From Strix aluco (lineage: Eukaryota > Chordata > Aves > Strigiformes > Strigidae): a stretch of 64,000 nucleotides of DNA. How positions within the stretch are numbered: the first letter of the stretch is position 1; each line of letters opens with the position of its first letter. Location: the NCBI RefSeq assembly GCF_031877795.1, contig NC_133939.1:5003698-5067697 (forward strand). Reading direction: 5' to 3'. The notes beneath the pieces are model-generated. The model searched no databases, was not told where the DNA came from, and worked only from the letters and a program-made list of their open reading frames with translations. The translations under genes and the position numbers were made by a program. Shown here piece by piece: positions 1-11,100 of the stretch.

Positions 1-146
1 GCTGGGCAGGAGGAGCAGCGGACCTGGCGGGGAGCAGCCAGCACCGACCCGCCGCCGGCCCGCGGGACGGGCCCCCCGGGCCCCCCGCCGGGCTCCCGCC
101 TTCCCCCAGGGCTGTGCGGGGGGGGGGCTGCGGCCCTCGGGTGCCT

Positions 147-158
147 CCGCCAGGGGGC
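147..158 (+). promoter_or_regulatory. CTCF-like motif
   Basis: CCGCCAGGGGGC matches the CTCF core consensus CCASYAGRKGGC at 11 of 12 positions. It sits inside the CpG island about 230 bases before the first exon. CTCF near a CpG promoter is common, but binding is an inference from the motif alone. Confidence 0.4.
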
Positions 159-172
159 GCCGCGCTCCCGCG

Positions 173-175
<3 letters not shown>

Positions 176-214
<39 letters not shown>
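176..214. repeat. (AC)n microsatellite
   Basis: A perfect dinucleotide repeat of about 19.5 AC units. It runs straight into TGCGCGCGCG, so 176-224 is one unbroken alternating purine-pyrimidine tract. Its length is likely variable between individuals. Confidence 0.97.
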
Positions 215-216
<2 letters not shown>

Positions 217-289
217 CGCGCGCGAGGCTGCCGGGGGCCGCCCCCCCTCGGGGCGCGGCGCGGTGCCGTCACGCGGGCGGGGCCTGCGC

Positions 290-308
290 GGGGCGGGGCG
301 GGGCGGGG
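290..308 (+). promoter_or_regulatory. Four tandem GGGGC units: SP1/KLF sites and G-quadruplex motif
   Basis: Four G4 runs separated by single C residues form overlapping GC boxes and satisfy the classic G-quadruplex pattern with 1-nt loops. Further GC boxes lie near 274-284 and 345-356. The position just before the first exon fits SP/KLF-driven initiation. Confidence 0.7.
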
Positions 309-362
309 CGTGCCGCCGCCCATCCGGGTCCCGCGGCGGAGGCAGGGGGCGGGGCCTGCCCT

Positions 363-372
363 CACGTGACGT
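363..372. promoter_or_regulatory. E-box overlapping CRE half-site
   Basis: CACGTGAC (363-370) is a USF/MITF-TFE type E-box and overlaps TGACGT (367-372), a CREB/ATF half-site. Both lie 15-25 bases before the YY1 motif. Motif evidence only. Confidence 0.5.
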
Positions 373-379
373 TGCGTGG

Positions 380-456
380 CGGCGCAACCGCCATCTTGTG
401 TTGTTGGGGCTGAGGAGTCGCTGTGGCCGTGAGGGACTCTCCGTCCGGGAGCGCAG
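380..456 (+). other. GIGYF2: GIGYF2 exon 1 (5'UTR, non-coding)
   Basis: GC-rich leader ending in GCGCAG|GTAACG, a good donor at 457. Its start is inferred from the YY1 motif and has not been measured; cap sites could fall anywhere around 370-420. The first in-frame GIGYF2 ATG is 12 kb further on, so this exon is entirely 5'UTR. Confidence 0.65.
388..398 (-). promoter_or_regulatory. GIGYF2: YY1 motif at the likely transcription start
   Basis: CCGCCATCTTG is the reverse complement of the YY1 consensus CAAGATGGCGG. In TATA-less housekeeping genes this element typically sits at or just downstream of the start site. Transcription therefore probably begins within about 20 bases of here. Confidence 0.65.
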
Positions 457-1484
457 GTAACGCCGTCCCGTCGGCTCCCTGCCCCCGCCAACGCTTTGGC
501 CGCCCCCGACGCCTTCCCGCCGCCGCGCTCCCGCCGTCGCCGCGCTCCCCGCCTGCGGGAGCGGGCCTAGGCCGCGCGTCGAGCACCGGCCTTGCCGGCG
601 GCTCCTATCCGCCGCGGGTGCCGCAGCCCCGAGGCGCCCTGCGGCCTACTGGGAGGCGAGGCCGCCCTGGCCCGGCGGCGAGGGGCGCGCCCGGAGGGCC
701 TCCCCTGCGCTCCTGGTGATGGGCTTTTGCAGGGCTTGTTGGGCCCGGCCCCGCTCGAGGATGCGGGCCTTGCCCTCTCCATGCGGCTCCTTGGCAGCAG
801 GTCCCGGCGGGGGGAGACGGCGCCTGTCAGGCGACGGCCGGGCGCCCGGGGCTCCTCACGCCCTCCGGGATTGGCAGCTGCGTCCCCGGCGGTGTTTCCC
901 CTCACGCTGACCCTTGTGAACTCGCTTGTCTCCTCCCAGACCGGTGGGAGCGGGCCTGTGTTGCGGGCAGGTGCGCCCTCATTGAAGCCTGTGTATGCCC
1001 CGCTCCGAGCACGCCCGGCCCTGTCAGGTTACACAGGCTGAGGAAGGAGGGAGCTCGTCGAGCCTTCCCCCCCGCAGGCAGCAGGGTGTTGCGAGCAGCA
1101 ATGACCAGCAGTGTTTGACTGGAGAGGCCTTGGCAGGCTGAAGAGAGCATCGATCAGGATTGTGTACGTTTGGTATTGATCCAAGACAAGTAGTTTCAGT
1201 GTCAACAAAGCAGTCTCCGCTCTTCCAACTCTGTGTAATTGCACTTTGAAGTGGGACAAGTTGTAGGCCAAAAGGAGATGTTGCCAAGTAGTACTTCTGG
1301 AATAAAACCTACATTTTCCCCAGTAATCTTCAGCTCAACGTTCTTGGTTTGCTGCTGTAATGGTTTACCTCTTACTGTAATTCTTAAGAGTGTCTTTTCT
1401 TGGGTGGGAGGGGGAAGAAATTCTGAATTCTGATTATGTTTTTCTGTCTAACTTCTTGCTGCTCATTCTGTTTTCTTGCTTCAG

Positions 1485-1511
1485 GAGCTGACTTGGGCAA
1501 GTTCCTGGAAA
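1485..1511 (+). other. GIGYF2: Candidate second 5'UTR exon of GIGYF2
   Basis: A pyrimidine-rich acceptor ending TTGCTTCAG is followed 27 bases later by the donor-like GGAAA|GTACGTG. The segment has no ATG. A small alternative leader exon is plausible for this gene, but without transcripts this remains a splice-site pairing only. Confidence 0.3.
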
Positions 1512-4500
1512 GTACGTGTGAATTTTCTTTTCCTTTTCCCATAACTGTGCTGGTTGTTTTTGTTCTTAAGAAACTTTAATAAACACACATTAATTTGCTG
1601 CTTTGTGAATAGAACATTTGGTAGATGCACAGTGTAATAATTGGGAACTTTTGTAAACAAAATGGACTGTAGTTGTCACCAACAAGAGTTTTTTTTTCTG
1701 GTATTTTTGAGCTCTGTTATTGGGTATTGGCTCCAATAGATAATAAGAGCTTTAGTATTACAAGATGGGTATTCCTGCCGTTCACTTGAATAGGCATCCG
1801 TTGAACAGTTAGCTGATGCTGAGGTAAAATGTGCCCTGATCAGTCCTGGGGTATCAGCAGTAATGTTGGGAGTGTCCATTGCCCCTTTGCACCTGTTTCG
1901 CTCCCCAGGCTCTTACAGTTCTACAAGGTAACAGATGTCAACAGTCATGTGTCAGTGTTAATTTCTCACTGCATGTGTGATTAAAAAGAAAAAAGATTGT
2001 CTAATGGTCAACTATATTAAAAGGAAGGTAGGGATTTATCCATGGAAGTTGAATGCTGCTTCCAGCAAGACCCACTTCTTGTGTTGAGACTTTGATAGCC
2101 CCCTTTCAATATCTGACAATATTGTATATAAATACTAGGTTTTCTTAATGATTTTAAGAGCTGCTCAGGCTTTCCCAGTCCCTAGATACACGAACATGCA
2201 TGGGGGTACCTGGTCACTGTAATTTCTTTTAGGACGTTTTCTGAATGGTTTCTTGAGCTTGTCTTTTAAAGCAAGAGCATAGAAGTAAAATGCAAAGTAG
2301 CCATGTTGCAGTGATGATTTGTTTCACAGGATGCTTACAAAAATAATTTGATACCAAAGGAAAAATTTGGACTCTTGCAGATCCTCTTTTCAATACAGAT
2401 GCTGATCTTGAGTACTGTAAAATATCCTCAGATACTCCTATTAGTGGGTTTTTTTGCCTTCCTAAAACATACAGTAAATGAAAAATAGGATCTTTATGGT
2501 GATGTAAGTGAAAAAAATGCTTGTAAATGGAGTTGAGGGCTTTACAACTTAATTTTTCCAACTGTTCTACTCCTTGATTGAGGAAGAGACTTTGTGTGTA
2601 AAAGGGGAGCGCAGAGAAGATTTTGGGGTTTTTAATAAGCACCACTGCATCTCTTCTCCTGTGCGTGCTGTCTCCTAAGGCCAGTTGTCTAAATGGAGTT
2701 CTGTCATAAACTGGAGTTTCTTATACCTGAATGTTAGAGAAAAGTTGACAACTCTTTTAAGATCTATAGATACTTCATTTAAAAACAAACTAGATGTCAA
2801 AGTCACATGGAACATCTCATGTGGGCAGCTGACTGGCTGAAGAGGTGGTTTGCTACTATAGTCTCTGCTGCAAGATCTTTCTATTTAAATATAGAAGGGA
2901 AGCGATGGTTCACGGTAATTGATGAAGATGCGCTAGTTACCTGGACTGTGGTCTTCCCCTCTGCCCCTTCTTTTAAAAGTAATTCAGGCCTCCAGCTTTT
3001 TAGAGTTATTTTTTTTGTTTGTTTGAAATATCAAGAATATGCAATTTGATTCTTCCTGCTTTTGTCTGATCTTGTAAGTTCAGGTAACTATCAAATGTAT
3101 GTTTCTTATTCTTTCATTGAGGTCTTTAAAATTCCTTCTTAGGGCTTTCAAAGGTATGATGTTAAATCTTCTCATAGCCTGATTTAGAAAAAAAAATTCC
3201 TTTTCCTAGCACTTTTTCCTCATTTTTCTGTTGTGTTTTTTTTCTCTTGGTGCTTCTGCTCAAAGATGAGTGTAGATAAGCTATATTTAATTCATGATTA
3301 TAGACAGAACTAAGGGGCAGAGCAATAAAATTTCTGCTCACCAGGGTAAAAGCACAGGCCTGATCTGCCTTCTTCCTGCATAGCTTGCTAGACATCCATT
3401 GGGTGCCTTGGTAAGGAGAAACCCATCTCTTTGTTACTGAAGAAGCATTTGTGTTGAAAGGGACTCTGTTTCTTTGTGCTGTTTTCTCATCAATTTATTT
3501 TAATTCATTGAGTGACATTTGAAAACTTAGGTGTGCGAAATGCTGCAGGGGGATGGTATTTACTTTTACAGGAACAAAGTCAGTTTTCAGCCCAGCTTAG
3601 CCTCCCCTTTCCTCTCTTGCAGTCAATTCCTGAATTATTTTTTTTTTTTGTTGCACAGATGATCTGGCTTGAAAATTGTCAGAACTGAGAAAACTTAGCA
3701 AGTTTGCTCGAGGTGTACATAAGTTATAGATGGAACTAAGAAGAATTAAGTACTTCAAATTATAAGATCTATACAACGTTGGCCCTCTTGTGGTTGGTGG
3801 TAGTATATGTGTGTGTGTGTAGGTATAAAACACCACGTAGTTAATCATAGTGATGTTTAATACCATTATTTTTTCATCTTTAGCTCAGATGGGAGCAGGG
3901 AATTTTAGCAGCCTGAGGTCTTCACAGTGCTCTGTTAGTAGCTGAGATTGCCACAGTTTGGTTATTACAAAATGTGTCCACTTTTTTGCAGAGGGAGGGC
4001 TGTCAGTCTGTTTTCTCTAAAGGTGATTAAATATTCTTTGAGTAGAGAAACTGTAGTGATGGCTTGATGTCTGTGTGGGAATCTAGGCTGCCATTGAAAT
4101 TTTTATGTTCCTCCTTTTTTTTTTTTTGCTTTTGTTTTAATGGAAAGGATGCATAGAATTGTTTTGATGCATCTGAGTTTTTTGGCAAGCATGAAATCAA
4201 AGTGTGTGTTTTCAGGAGCAAGCCTCTCCTGTAATCCTTAAAACCTGTAATATACAGAAGATGGATATTTAGACCTCAGGATTGTGGGGAAAAGCAGAAG
4301 GGATACCAGGAGCTCTGTAGAGGTAGTAGAGTCTATAGGTCAATGAGAATTTTTCATGGGGACAATCAAGGCAATTTTAGAAAATTTGTCTTAAAATACT
4401 GCCTTGTTGACAGTGCCTTTTGGATCACTTACTATTTTTTTTTAATTCCCTCAGCTAATTGTTAAAGCTGTGTATTATGATTTCCTGTCGTTTTGGCCAT

Positions 4501-5143
4501 ATGTTTTAAAAAATCTAGGCAAATAAGAAAGAACGATTACTTGATGCCTTCATCAGTGGCTCTTGTATATGTAATTTGTCATTATAAACAGATAAACGAG
4601 GTTACATGTGACATGTTAGGAAAATAAACCAGTTAGAAAAATATTTTTGTATGTTAAATAGCTGTTATTACAGTGAAAGTAAGCATAATGCATTGCGCTT
4701 TGTGAAGGTAATGTTTTGTTACTGATATTGAGTTCTTTTTATTCAGTGGAGAAGTACTTACAGTAACTACAACTTGAAACACTTTTTCCTCCTGTCACTG
4801 ACAACACTCCTGACAACAGTTTGAGATACTTTGCATTCTGTTGATAGTATTTTATGATAAAGATGCTGGTTTGTGTGACTGGGAGATTCAGAGGCTATAG
4901 ATGTCCATGTGTAGATCAGATTGGCAGATCTGTGGTCTGTGTGGTAGAGTGTCGGTTCAGATTGGAAGAAGCAGAAGGAAAAGATGCGCTTTGCGAAGAT
5001 TACTTTGGGTGAGGTTTGATGATGATGAATGGATAGCTGAATTTATGTGACTTCAGACCTAGAGTCAGAGTGACATGTGGCAAGGAGTTGGTATGCCTGG
5101 CAAGTAACGGATGTATAACCTGATTTTTCTTTTGAGCCGCATA

Positions 5144-5250
5144 TGGTAGAATCTGAAGATGATTTAGGTTGGAAGAGACCAGTCTTTGGTGGTTGTCTGC
5201 TCCAGCCTCCTGCTCAAAGCAGGGCTGACATCAGCATTAGCCTGAATAAT
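5144..5250 (-). mobile_element. CR1 LINE 3'-end fragment
   Basis: GGTTGGAAGAGACC followed by CTCCAGCCTCCTGCTCAAAG and CAGGGCTGAC matches, from memory, the avian CR1 3' untranslated end read in reverse. A degraded TAGAATC tail lies to its left. The minus orientation follows from that tail. It is moderately diverged and non-coding. Confidence 0.8.
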
Positions 5251-7599
5251 GTGTGTGGTAGAAAGTGAATGAGGCTGATCGTGGAAGTAGTGTATGGCAA
5301 GGTTTTTGAGTAAAAGCATCTAATAACTTGATTTAATAATTCAGAGGCCCAGTTCAACTACCATTAAAACCAGTGGAAGCTTTTACATTAGGTTTAGTTA
5401 ATGCTGAATCATCTGTATGTGTAATTTTCTCTATTTATGTTATACTAGGCTTTAAGAGTAGTAAGGCAGGATCAGGATAACATCAAGTCAGCTTACAAAG
5501 AAGTGGTTCTTAGCTGAAGATAATCGTTTTGATCTCTATTAACATAAAGAGAAAAAAAGTGATAAGCTATTAAAAAAGTGTTGTAATTCATATGTAGTAA
5601 CAAGTTACCTCCTGACTTTCTGGTTGATGAACATATGCAATCTGATACACATACTAATTCTCTCTTGTTAGGACTTTTTATTACACACTTTCTCACTGTT
5701 GAATATTTGTTTCCTAAAGTATAGGCTGTCTCAGAACTGCATGAGGTGGAATCTGTAAGAAGCGGTGAGGGTGGAGAATTTCTCCAAAGCCCAGGGAAGC
5801 TGCTTATGTAAATGACATTTAAAAACAAAACCAAAAACCCCCCCAACAACCCAGATCTGTTATTTCAATGAATGTTTTCAGTGAATGTAGTCAGAAGCTT
5901 TGTTCTCCCACTTTGAGTTATATGCATGGGCTGTATAACGCGTGTGAGGAGTGGGAGAGAGGTGCTACAGTGTGGTTTGATGGCATTCATGTAGTCTGGC
6001 TTCTGGTCTCATTGAGGAGCTGGTAAGCAGACTCAGCATCCTGGTCTGTGACATCTTGTGGAACGGCACAAGCTTAAATGTTTACCTACCAGCAGATTTT
6101 CAGTTTACAAGGCAGACAGATGTGGAAGTGATTTTTCAGCTGGAAAACAAGAGTGCTGGCAGGATTTTGGGACAGGATTTGGAATGAGAAGTGGTTTGTG
6201 TTCCAGCCAGTGGCAGGGCCAAGGGTGTGGTCCCCTGACTCTGCTTGGAGCTTAATCGCTGGTGACTGCCTTTGGCTGGAAGTCTTATAATAAAGGTGGA
6301 GGTCACACTGCTTTCTGGTAGAGAAACCGGGAAAAGCTTTCACGTTTGTTGGTGTTCAGGTGAAGCAAGACGTGGATAGCTCTCTAACCAGCAAGTTCAC
6401 AATAGTAGGTAGGAAAGGAGGAAAATATCTGGCATTGTAATATTTAATGTTCCTTTATTTTTCTTGGGTTTTGTTAGGTGTGTGGGTCTCCTTAGTCTCT
6501 TGTCATCCTATCCCAGAAGAGCTTCGGTGCCTAATTCTTGTTTGTCATTCTCGACTGCGGTGCAACACGTTGCAAGCTGCAGCGCTCCATGAAGCTTTAG
6601 ATGGATCTGTATGAAGGGAGCAGAGGGTGGTCAGTTTGGTCCGGCCGTTTGAGAATGTCAGGGACAATTTTTGACCAGGAACTGCTGAGAGATTGAAGCA
6701 CTTCTGCAGTGATTTGAGACAGGAAGGTTATAAGACTTCAGGAGATCTAAAAATGTAACTGTAATAATAGAGGTGTAGTTTCTGGAGAAGTAGATGGTTT
6801 AGACATTGTTCCCTTAGGAAAAACTTCCTCTTGGCATGTGGGTAGATAGGCCTTGAAAAATTCACTGCCTTTATCAGGATAAAGGCTTGGGAAGCCAGAA
6901 GGGACTACTGTGACTTGTCTGGCATCTTATGTAATGTGACTAATTTTTTTTCTGATTAATTTTCTGTTTAAACTAGAACATACTTTTTAGAAAACCATTT
7001 ATTGTTGGCCTGAAAACAACTTACTCTGTTGTTTATCTCTGAAAGTCTTGCTTCAGTCCCTTCACTGAATAAACTTGGGTCTTCAGCCTTTAACTGCTTG
7101 ATCATTTACAGACTGAGCAAGATACTTAAATTTTTCTCAAAGCTCAATAAATCGAGCTTGCTGTGGTTTTTTTCCCCACTGTAAGGCATAGCTGTCATGT
7201 TCTATACATTTTTGAACACCTGATTTATCAGCTTTCTTGCCTTACAGACAGCAGAACAGAACAGAGTATCCCTGCAGTGATCAAATCCACTCTGTATTTA
7301 CTCTGTATTTCCTTATTTCTGTATTCAGTGTTTTCTGTTAGCTCTTCTAGTCAATGTTGTGTGTTCCTTTTCAGCTGATTAATGTCATAAATCTCAGGTT
7401 GGTTTCAGGACAGTGTTTTTCCAGAATAGCCTTGCATTTGTTGTATATATCGCCTGTGTTTTCTGCTTATGAGTCTTTTGGTTGTATGCTTGGCCTTATT
7501 AAGTGCAACCTGCTATACTGGACCGAGTAATTGAATAACTCATAGTGGTATTATTGATGATGTGTCATTTCCATTCTTTACCATATCCATGTTTGTCAT

Positions 7600-8110
7600 C
7601 CTCAGGTTTTAGAAGTTTATGTGGGACAGTGTTAGAGGTTCTATAGAAGTAGAGGATAGATTCTTACCTTTTACTCTGTTTTGAAAATATTTTGCCTTCT
7701 GAGATGGGTTGTTGTAGATTATTTAGAAGAGAAGGTTAAAAGAAGGAGGATTTGAGACTTTTCATGTGGTTCTGCATGATTTTGTCCTTTTTAGCCTTCT
7801 ACTTAATTGAAGTGTCCGGCGGAAGTTAAAATCTACTTCACCTACTTGCTTGAGTAATAAAGTTTCTGCTCTTACAAAAGTATATGTTGATGGAATGTCT
7901 TCCATAAATCCATGTTGGCTGGTCTTAATTATGTCAGTGTCCTTTAATCAGTGTTGTCTGCTTTAGCCAATGATTAATATCAAACAGACTGGTAGTGTAG
8001 CCACCTGAGTCATCCTGTTTACTACTGTACTTAGAAGGTAGGTTGCATACAGTTCTGGATCTTCTTTAATATTTCAAGAATTAGAGAAAATTAACATTAT
8101 TCAGTCAACT
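7600..8110 (-). mobile_element. Old, broken CR1 LINE internal fragment
   Basis: Scattered blocks recall the CR1 reverse-transcriptase region in reverse orientation: GTGGGACAGTGTTAGAGG near 7620, CATAAATCCATGTTGGCTGG near 7903 and AGTTCTGGATCTTC near 8051. Unrelated sequence lies between the blocks. No frame survives. Limits are approximate. Confidence 0.45.
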
Positions 8111-11100
8111 TGTTTTTTTTTTAAAAAAACACCGTTACTGGCTCTAGTAGCTGCCTGTGGAATGTTTTCTTGCTTGTGGAAGGTGAAGGTTTATCATCTT
8201 GATGTAATGTTACTGTTGCATGGTGGAGCACTGCTGTTAAATTCCTATTCCAGGTTTATTTAAGGAGAACCCAGTTACTTGCACTTAAATCTGCTTGTGT
8301 TAGATTTCCATTGTGTTCCTTGGTTCTCAAAATTTTCAGCCAATTTCTAGGTTAAAAAGGCTGTTTCAGACCTACGGCGGCAACAGAACTACCTTGAAAG
8401 GGAAGGATACTTTTCTTCCTAAACATCTGATCAAACAGCAGACCATTTCAAAATAAAATAGCTGTGCATAGGGAGGATCAGTGGTATATCTTTTTTTCCA
8501 AGGTTTAGATTTCCAAAGTTAATAAAAAAACTGAAGCAAGCAGCAGCCCCAAAGCTATAAATTGCAGTGGCAGTCCAAATCTTTTTTTTTTTTTTGTCTG
8601 TAGGAAAGATCAGATGGGCAGACCTGAATGCAGTCATTGCCTAGACTCAGCTTGGGATGCGAAGAATCGGTTTATCTTTATCCAATCAGCAAAACATCTT
8701 GGTGAGACAGATTGCCATGTGGTACAAGACAACAGAATTCTGTAACGGAGATGTAGGAATTTAACATTGTCTGAAAATCTTAACTCAACTGCCCGTGAGT
8801 AAGGGGCAAACCTTAAAATGGCAATTTTGTGTAAATGTTGAGGTCGAGCAAAGTCTAGAAAACATGGCAGTTTAGATCTTTCAAAGTCTCTGAAAACCAG
8901 CTTTTTGCCTAGGTATTTTAGCTATACATTTTAAAAGACCAGCGCTTGTGGCCAAAATGTACCACAGTAATTATAGACCTCCCTTAGAGTTTTTTCAACT
9001 GAAACATCTTCTTACACGTTTTAAGACACAAATTTATCTGGTAGAATCAGTTTCTGACGTGTCTGAAGCAGATGTTTTTGAGAACTTTAATGGATTTGTC
9101 AGGTACTAAATAGCAAGCTTGAAAAATAATTTAAAAAGCCACAAGCTTGGTAAAACAACCATTGTACCTAAAGCAAACCAATGAAATGAGTGTTGCTGAT
9201 AGCAACTTCTGTACCTACAATGTTACCTGTTACTTGTGAGTGAAAGCTGCTGGAAGGCCTAATGTTACTGGATGACATTTTGTGTCTGCTCAGAGGATGG
9301 TCTTCTGACTTCCAAAGTACTAGGCTGCTGACAAAATAGGATGTTTCTTCCCTTGTCAGCTCATAGGTTGACGGTGGAGTTGATGTGATTTTTTTTCTCT
9401 TTTCAGTCCTGCATGCTGATAGCAGGTTGGTGGCTGCGATACTGCCCCAGGAAAATGGGGTCCCAGTTCCGGTTTATGAAGCAATTCCATTTCTCTCCAG
9501 ATATGCAACTGTCTGTAGGGTTGCATTGATGCCTTGATCAAGGATTGACCTGATGGAAAGAAAACCTTGGAGAAAAGGTTCCCCTTTGACAGGGTGGTGG
9601 GAGGTCCTTGGGTGGCATTCTTGCCCAAGCAGTGGTGCTCACTGGACAATATCAAAATATGGCCTCAGTTTCTTGCTTCAACTTGAGGGTGTCCCTGTGC
9701 ACTCTTTGCCCATATAAAATCTGTGGCTGTGCAGATTCCTCAACCAGTAGCCATTAATTTGTAGAAAATCTTGATTTACAGAACTCTAGCTGTTCAGAAA
9801 GGGGCTTTTCCCTCATCAAATTGTATCAAGGAGAAAATGTGTTAGGTATATATTATTTTTGTGATTTTTTTGATTAATGAGCCAGCAAAGAGAAAAAAGA
9901 TCAAAATTAACATTTTAATTATTGAAGTTTAGAGCCTAAGAAAGATATATAGATAATAAAGATATGATAAATCCATGCCTCCTCCTTGGCCAAAATAGTT
10001 ATGACCTGATCATTCATTTGCTTTTCTTAATTCCTCACCCTTTTCTTTGCTCCACCCTGACTCTTTCCTCTCACGATGCGAACGCCGCGTAGTCCACCCC
10101 AACTTGCCTTTCCAGTTGGTACAGCTTCTCCCTTGTCCCCAGCCGTGTGTGCTGTGCAGTCCCTGGCAGAGGTGCCTCTCCAGTCTGGCTTCCGTGCTCT
10201 CACCTTTTGGCTGCTGCTTTGTGAACCTGCAGCAGCAGCGTGTGGTTTTTGCTTTCCCTATCTTGTCTGCTCTGACAGAGCTAAGTGTATTCCTGTTGCG
10301 CACTCACTGTCTTGAGTCTTTTTCCTGTTCCTCTGCCCCGCTCCTCCCAAATCATTACCTGTTTCCAGAGTGCCTCCTTTCCAAGGGTTTTCTTTCAGCT
10401 TTGCCTGTAATGTCTTTGTTATGTCTGTTTTATTTCTGGGCAGTGTTGCTTAGTAAAGTAAATTCACCTGTTACACTTAGCACCTACTCAGATCATTTGC
10501 AGATCTGTTTTCTATTCTGTGTTTGTTTTTTTTTCCCTGTTCAGCTACAATTTCATCCACTTTCAGGTATCTTGCTTTCAATTCAAACTTCATACAGTCA
10601 GAACTGTTAGGGAGGAAGTAATTTGTCTGAACGCAACACAGAAGAGCAAGCCAGCAAAGAGTTCCCAAAACAGTGTGGCGGCCAAAATGAGAGAGAAGGA
10701 AAGCCATTTCGCAGCTCAACGGGATGAGATTAGCAGGCTTTGAGTATGCTTGTAGGTACTCGGTGCTTACGAGTCTAGTAGAGAAAGATAACACAGTATT
10801 TGCAATGCTGAGTAAGGAAATCCAGAGGCTGAAGAGGGTGGAGCCGAGTGGGTCCAAAACTAGTAAAGCACTCGATCCTAACAGGTTTTTAGTGATTTAT
10901 CCTTGTATCTGATGCTTTTCAGCTGTGTTTTCATTGCAGTTTAGCATTCAGTGCCAGCCTTTTTGGTATTACTGATACTAAGCCAGCCTTGATGTTAGGA
11001 GCTAAAGATCTGAAAGCTCCCCCCCTCCCCAGCAGAAGGATTACAGGCATTGCAGGAAGCGAAGGGACAGCCAACCAATTAAGGCTGCTAGGAATTGTGT

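Larger units (their letters stand above)
1..1060. promoter_or_regulatory. GIGYF2: CpG island with the GIGYF2 promoter
   Basis: The first kilobase is extremely GC- and CpG-rich and changes to AT-rich intron near 1060. It holds GC boxes, an E-box/CRE, a YY1 motif and a first exon ending in a good splice donor (GCAG|GTAACG, donor at 457). There is no TATA box, which fits a broad housekeeping promoter. The left limit is cut by the window edge, so the island may be longer. The island boundaries are estimated by eye. Confidence 0.85.

Noticed and set aside
114-413. 99-codon frame with a His-Thr repeat
   Set aside because: Translation of the (AC)n microsatellite and CpG island; no family, no splice context.
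592-1041. 149-codon and overlapping frames on both strands
   Set aside because: GC-rich CpG-island sequence lacks stop codons by composition; residues are mostly A, R, P, G.
4999-5070. TGATGA and CTGA boxes suggesting a C/D snoRNA
   Set aside because: No paired terminal stem, C'/D' boxes or guide match that I could see.
9356-9655. 99-codon minus-strand frame and opposing open frames
   Set aside because: Some varied composition on both strands but no motif, start context or splice sites that support a gene.
10047-10610. 187-codon plus-strand frame, the longest unassigned one
   Set aside because: Opens with TTG, is C/L/F/S-rich as expected from pyrimidine-rich intron, and no domain is recognisable.
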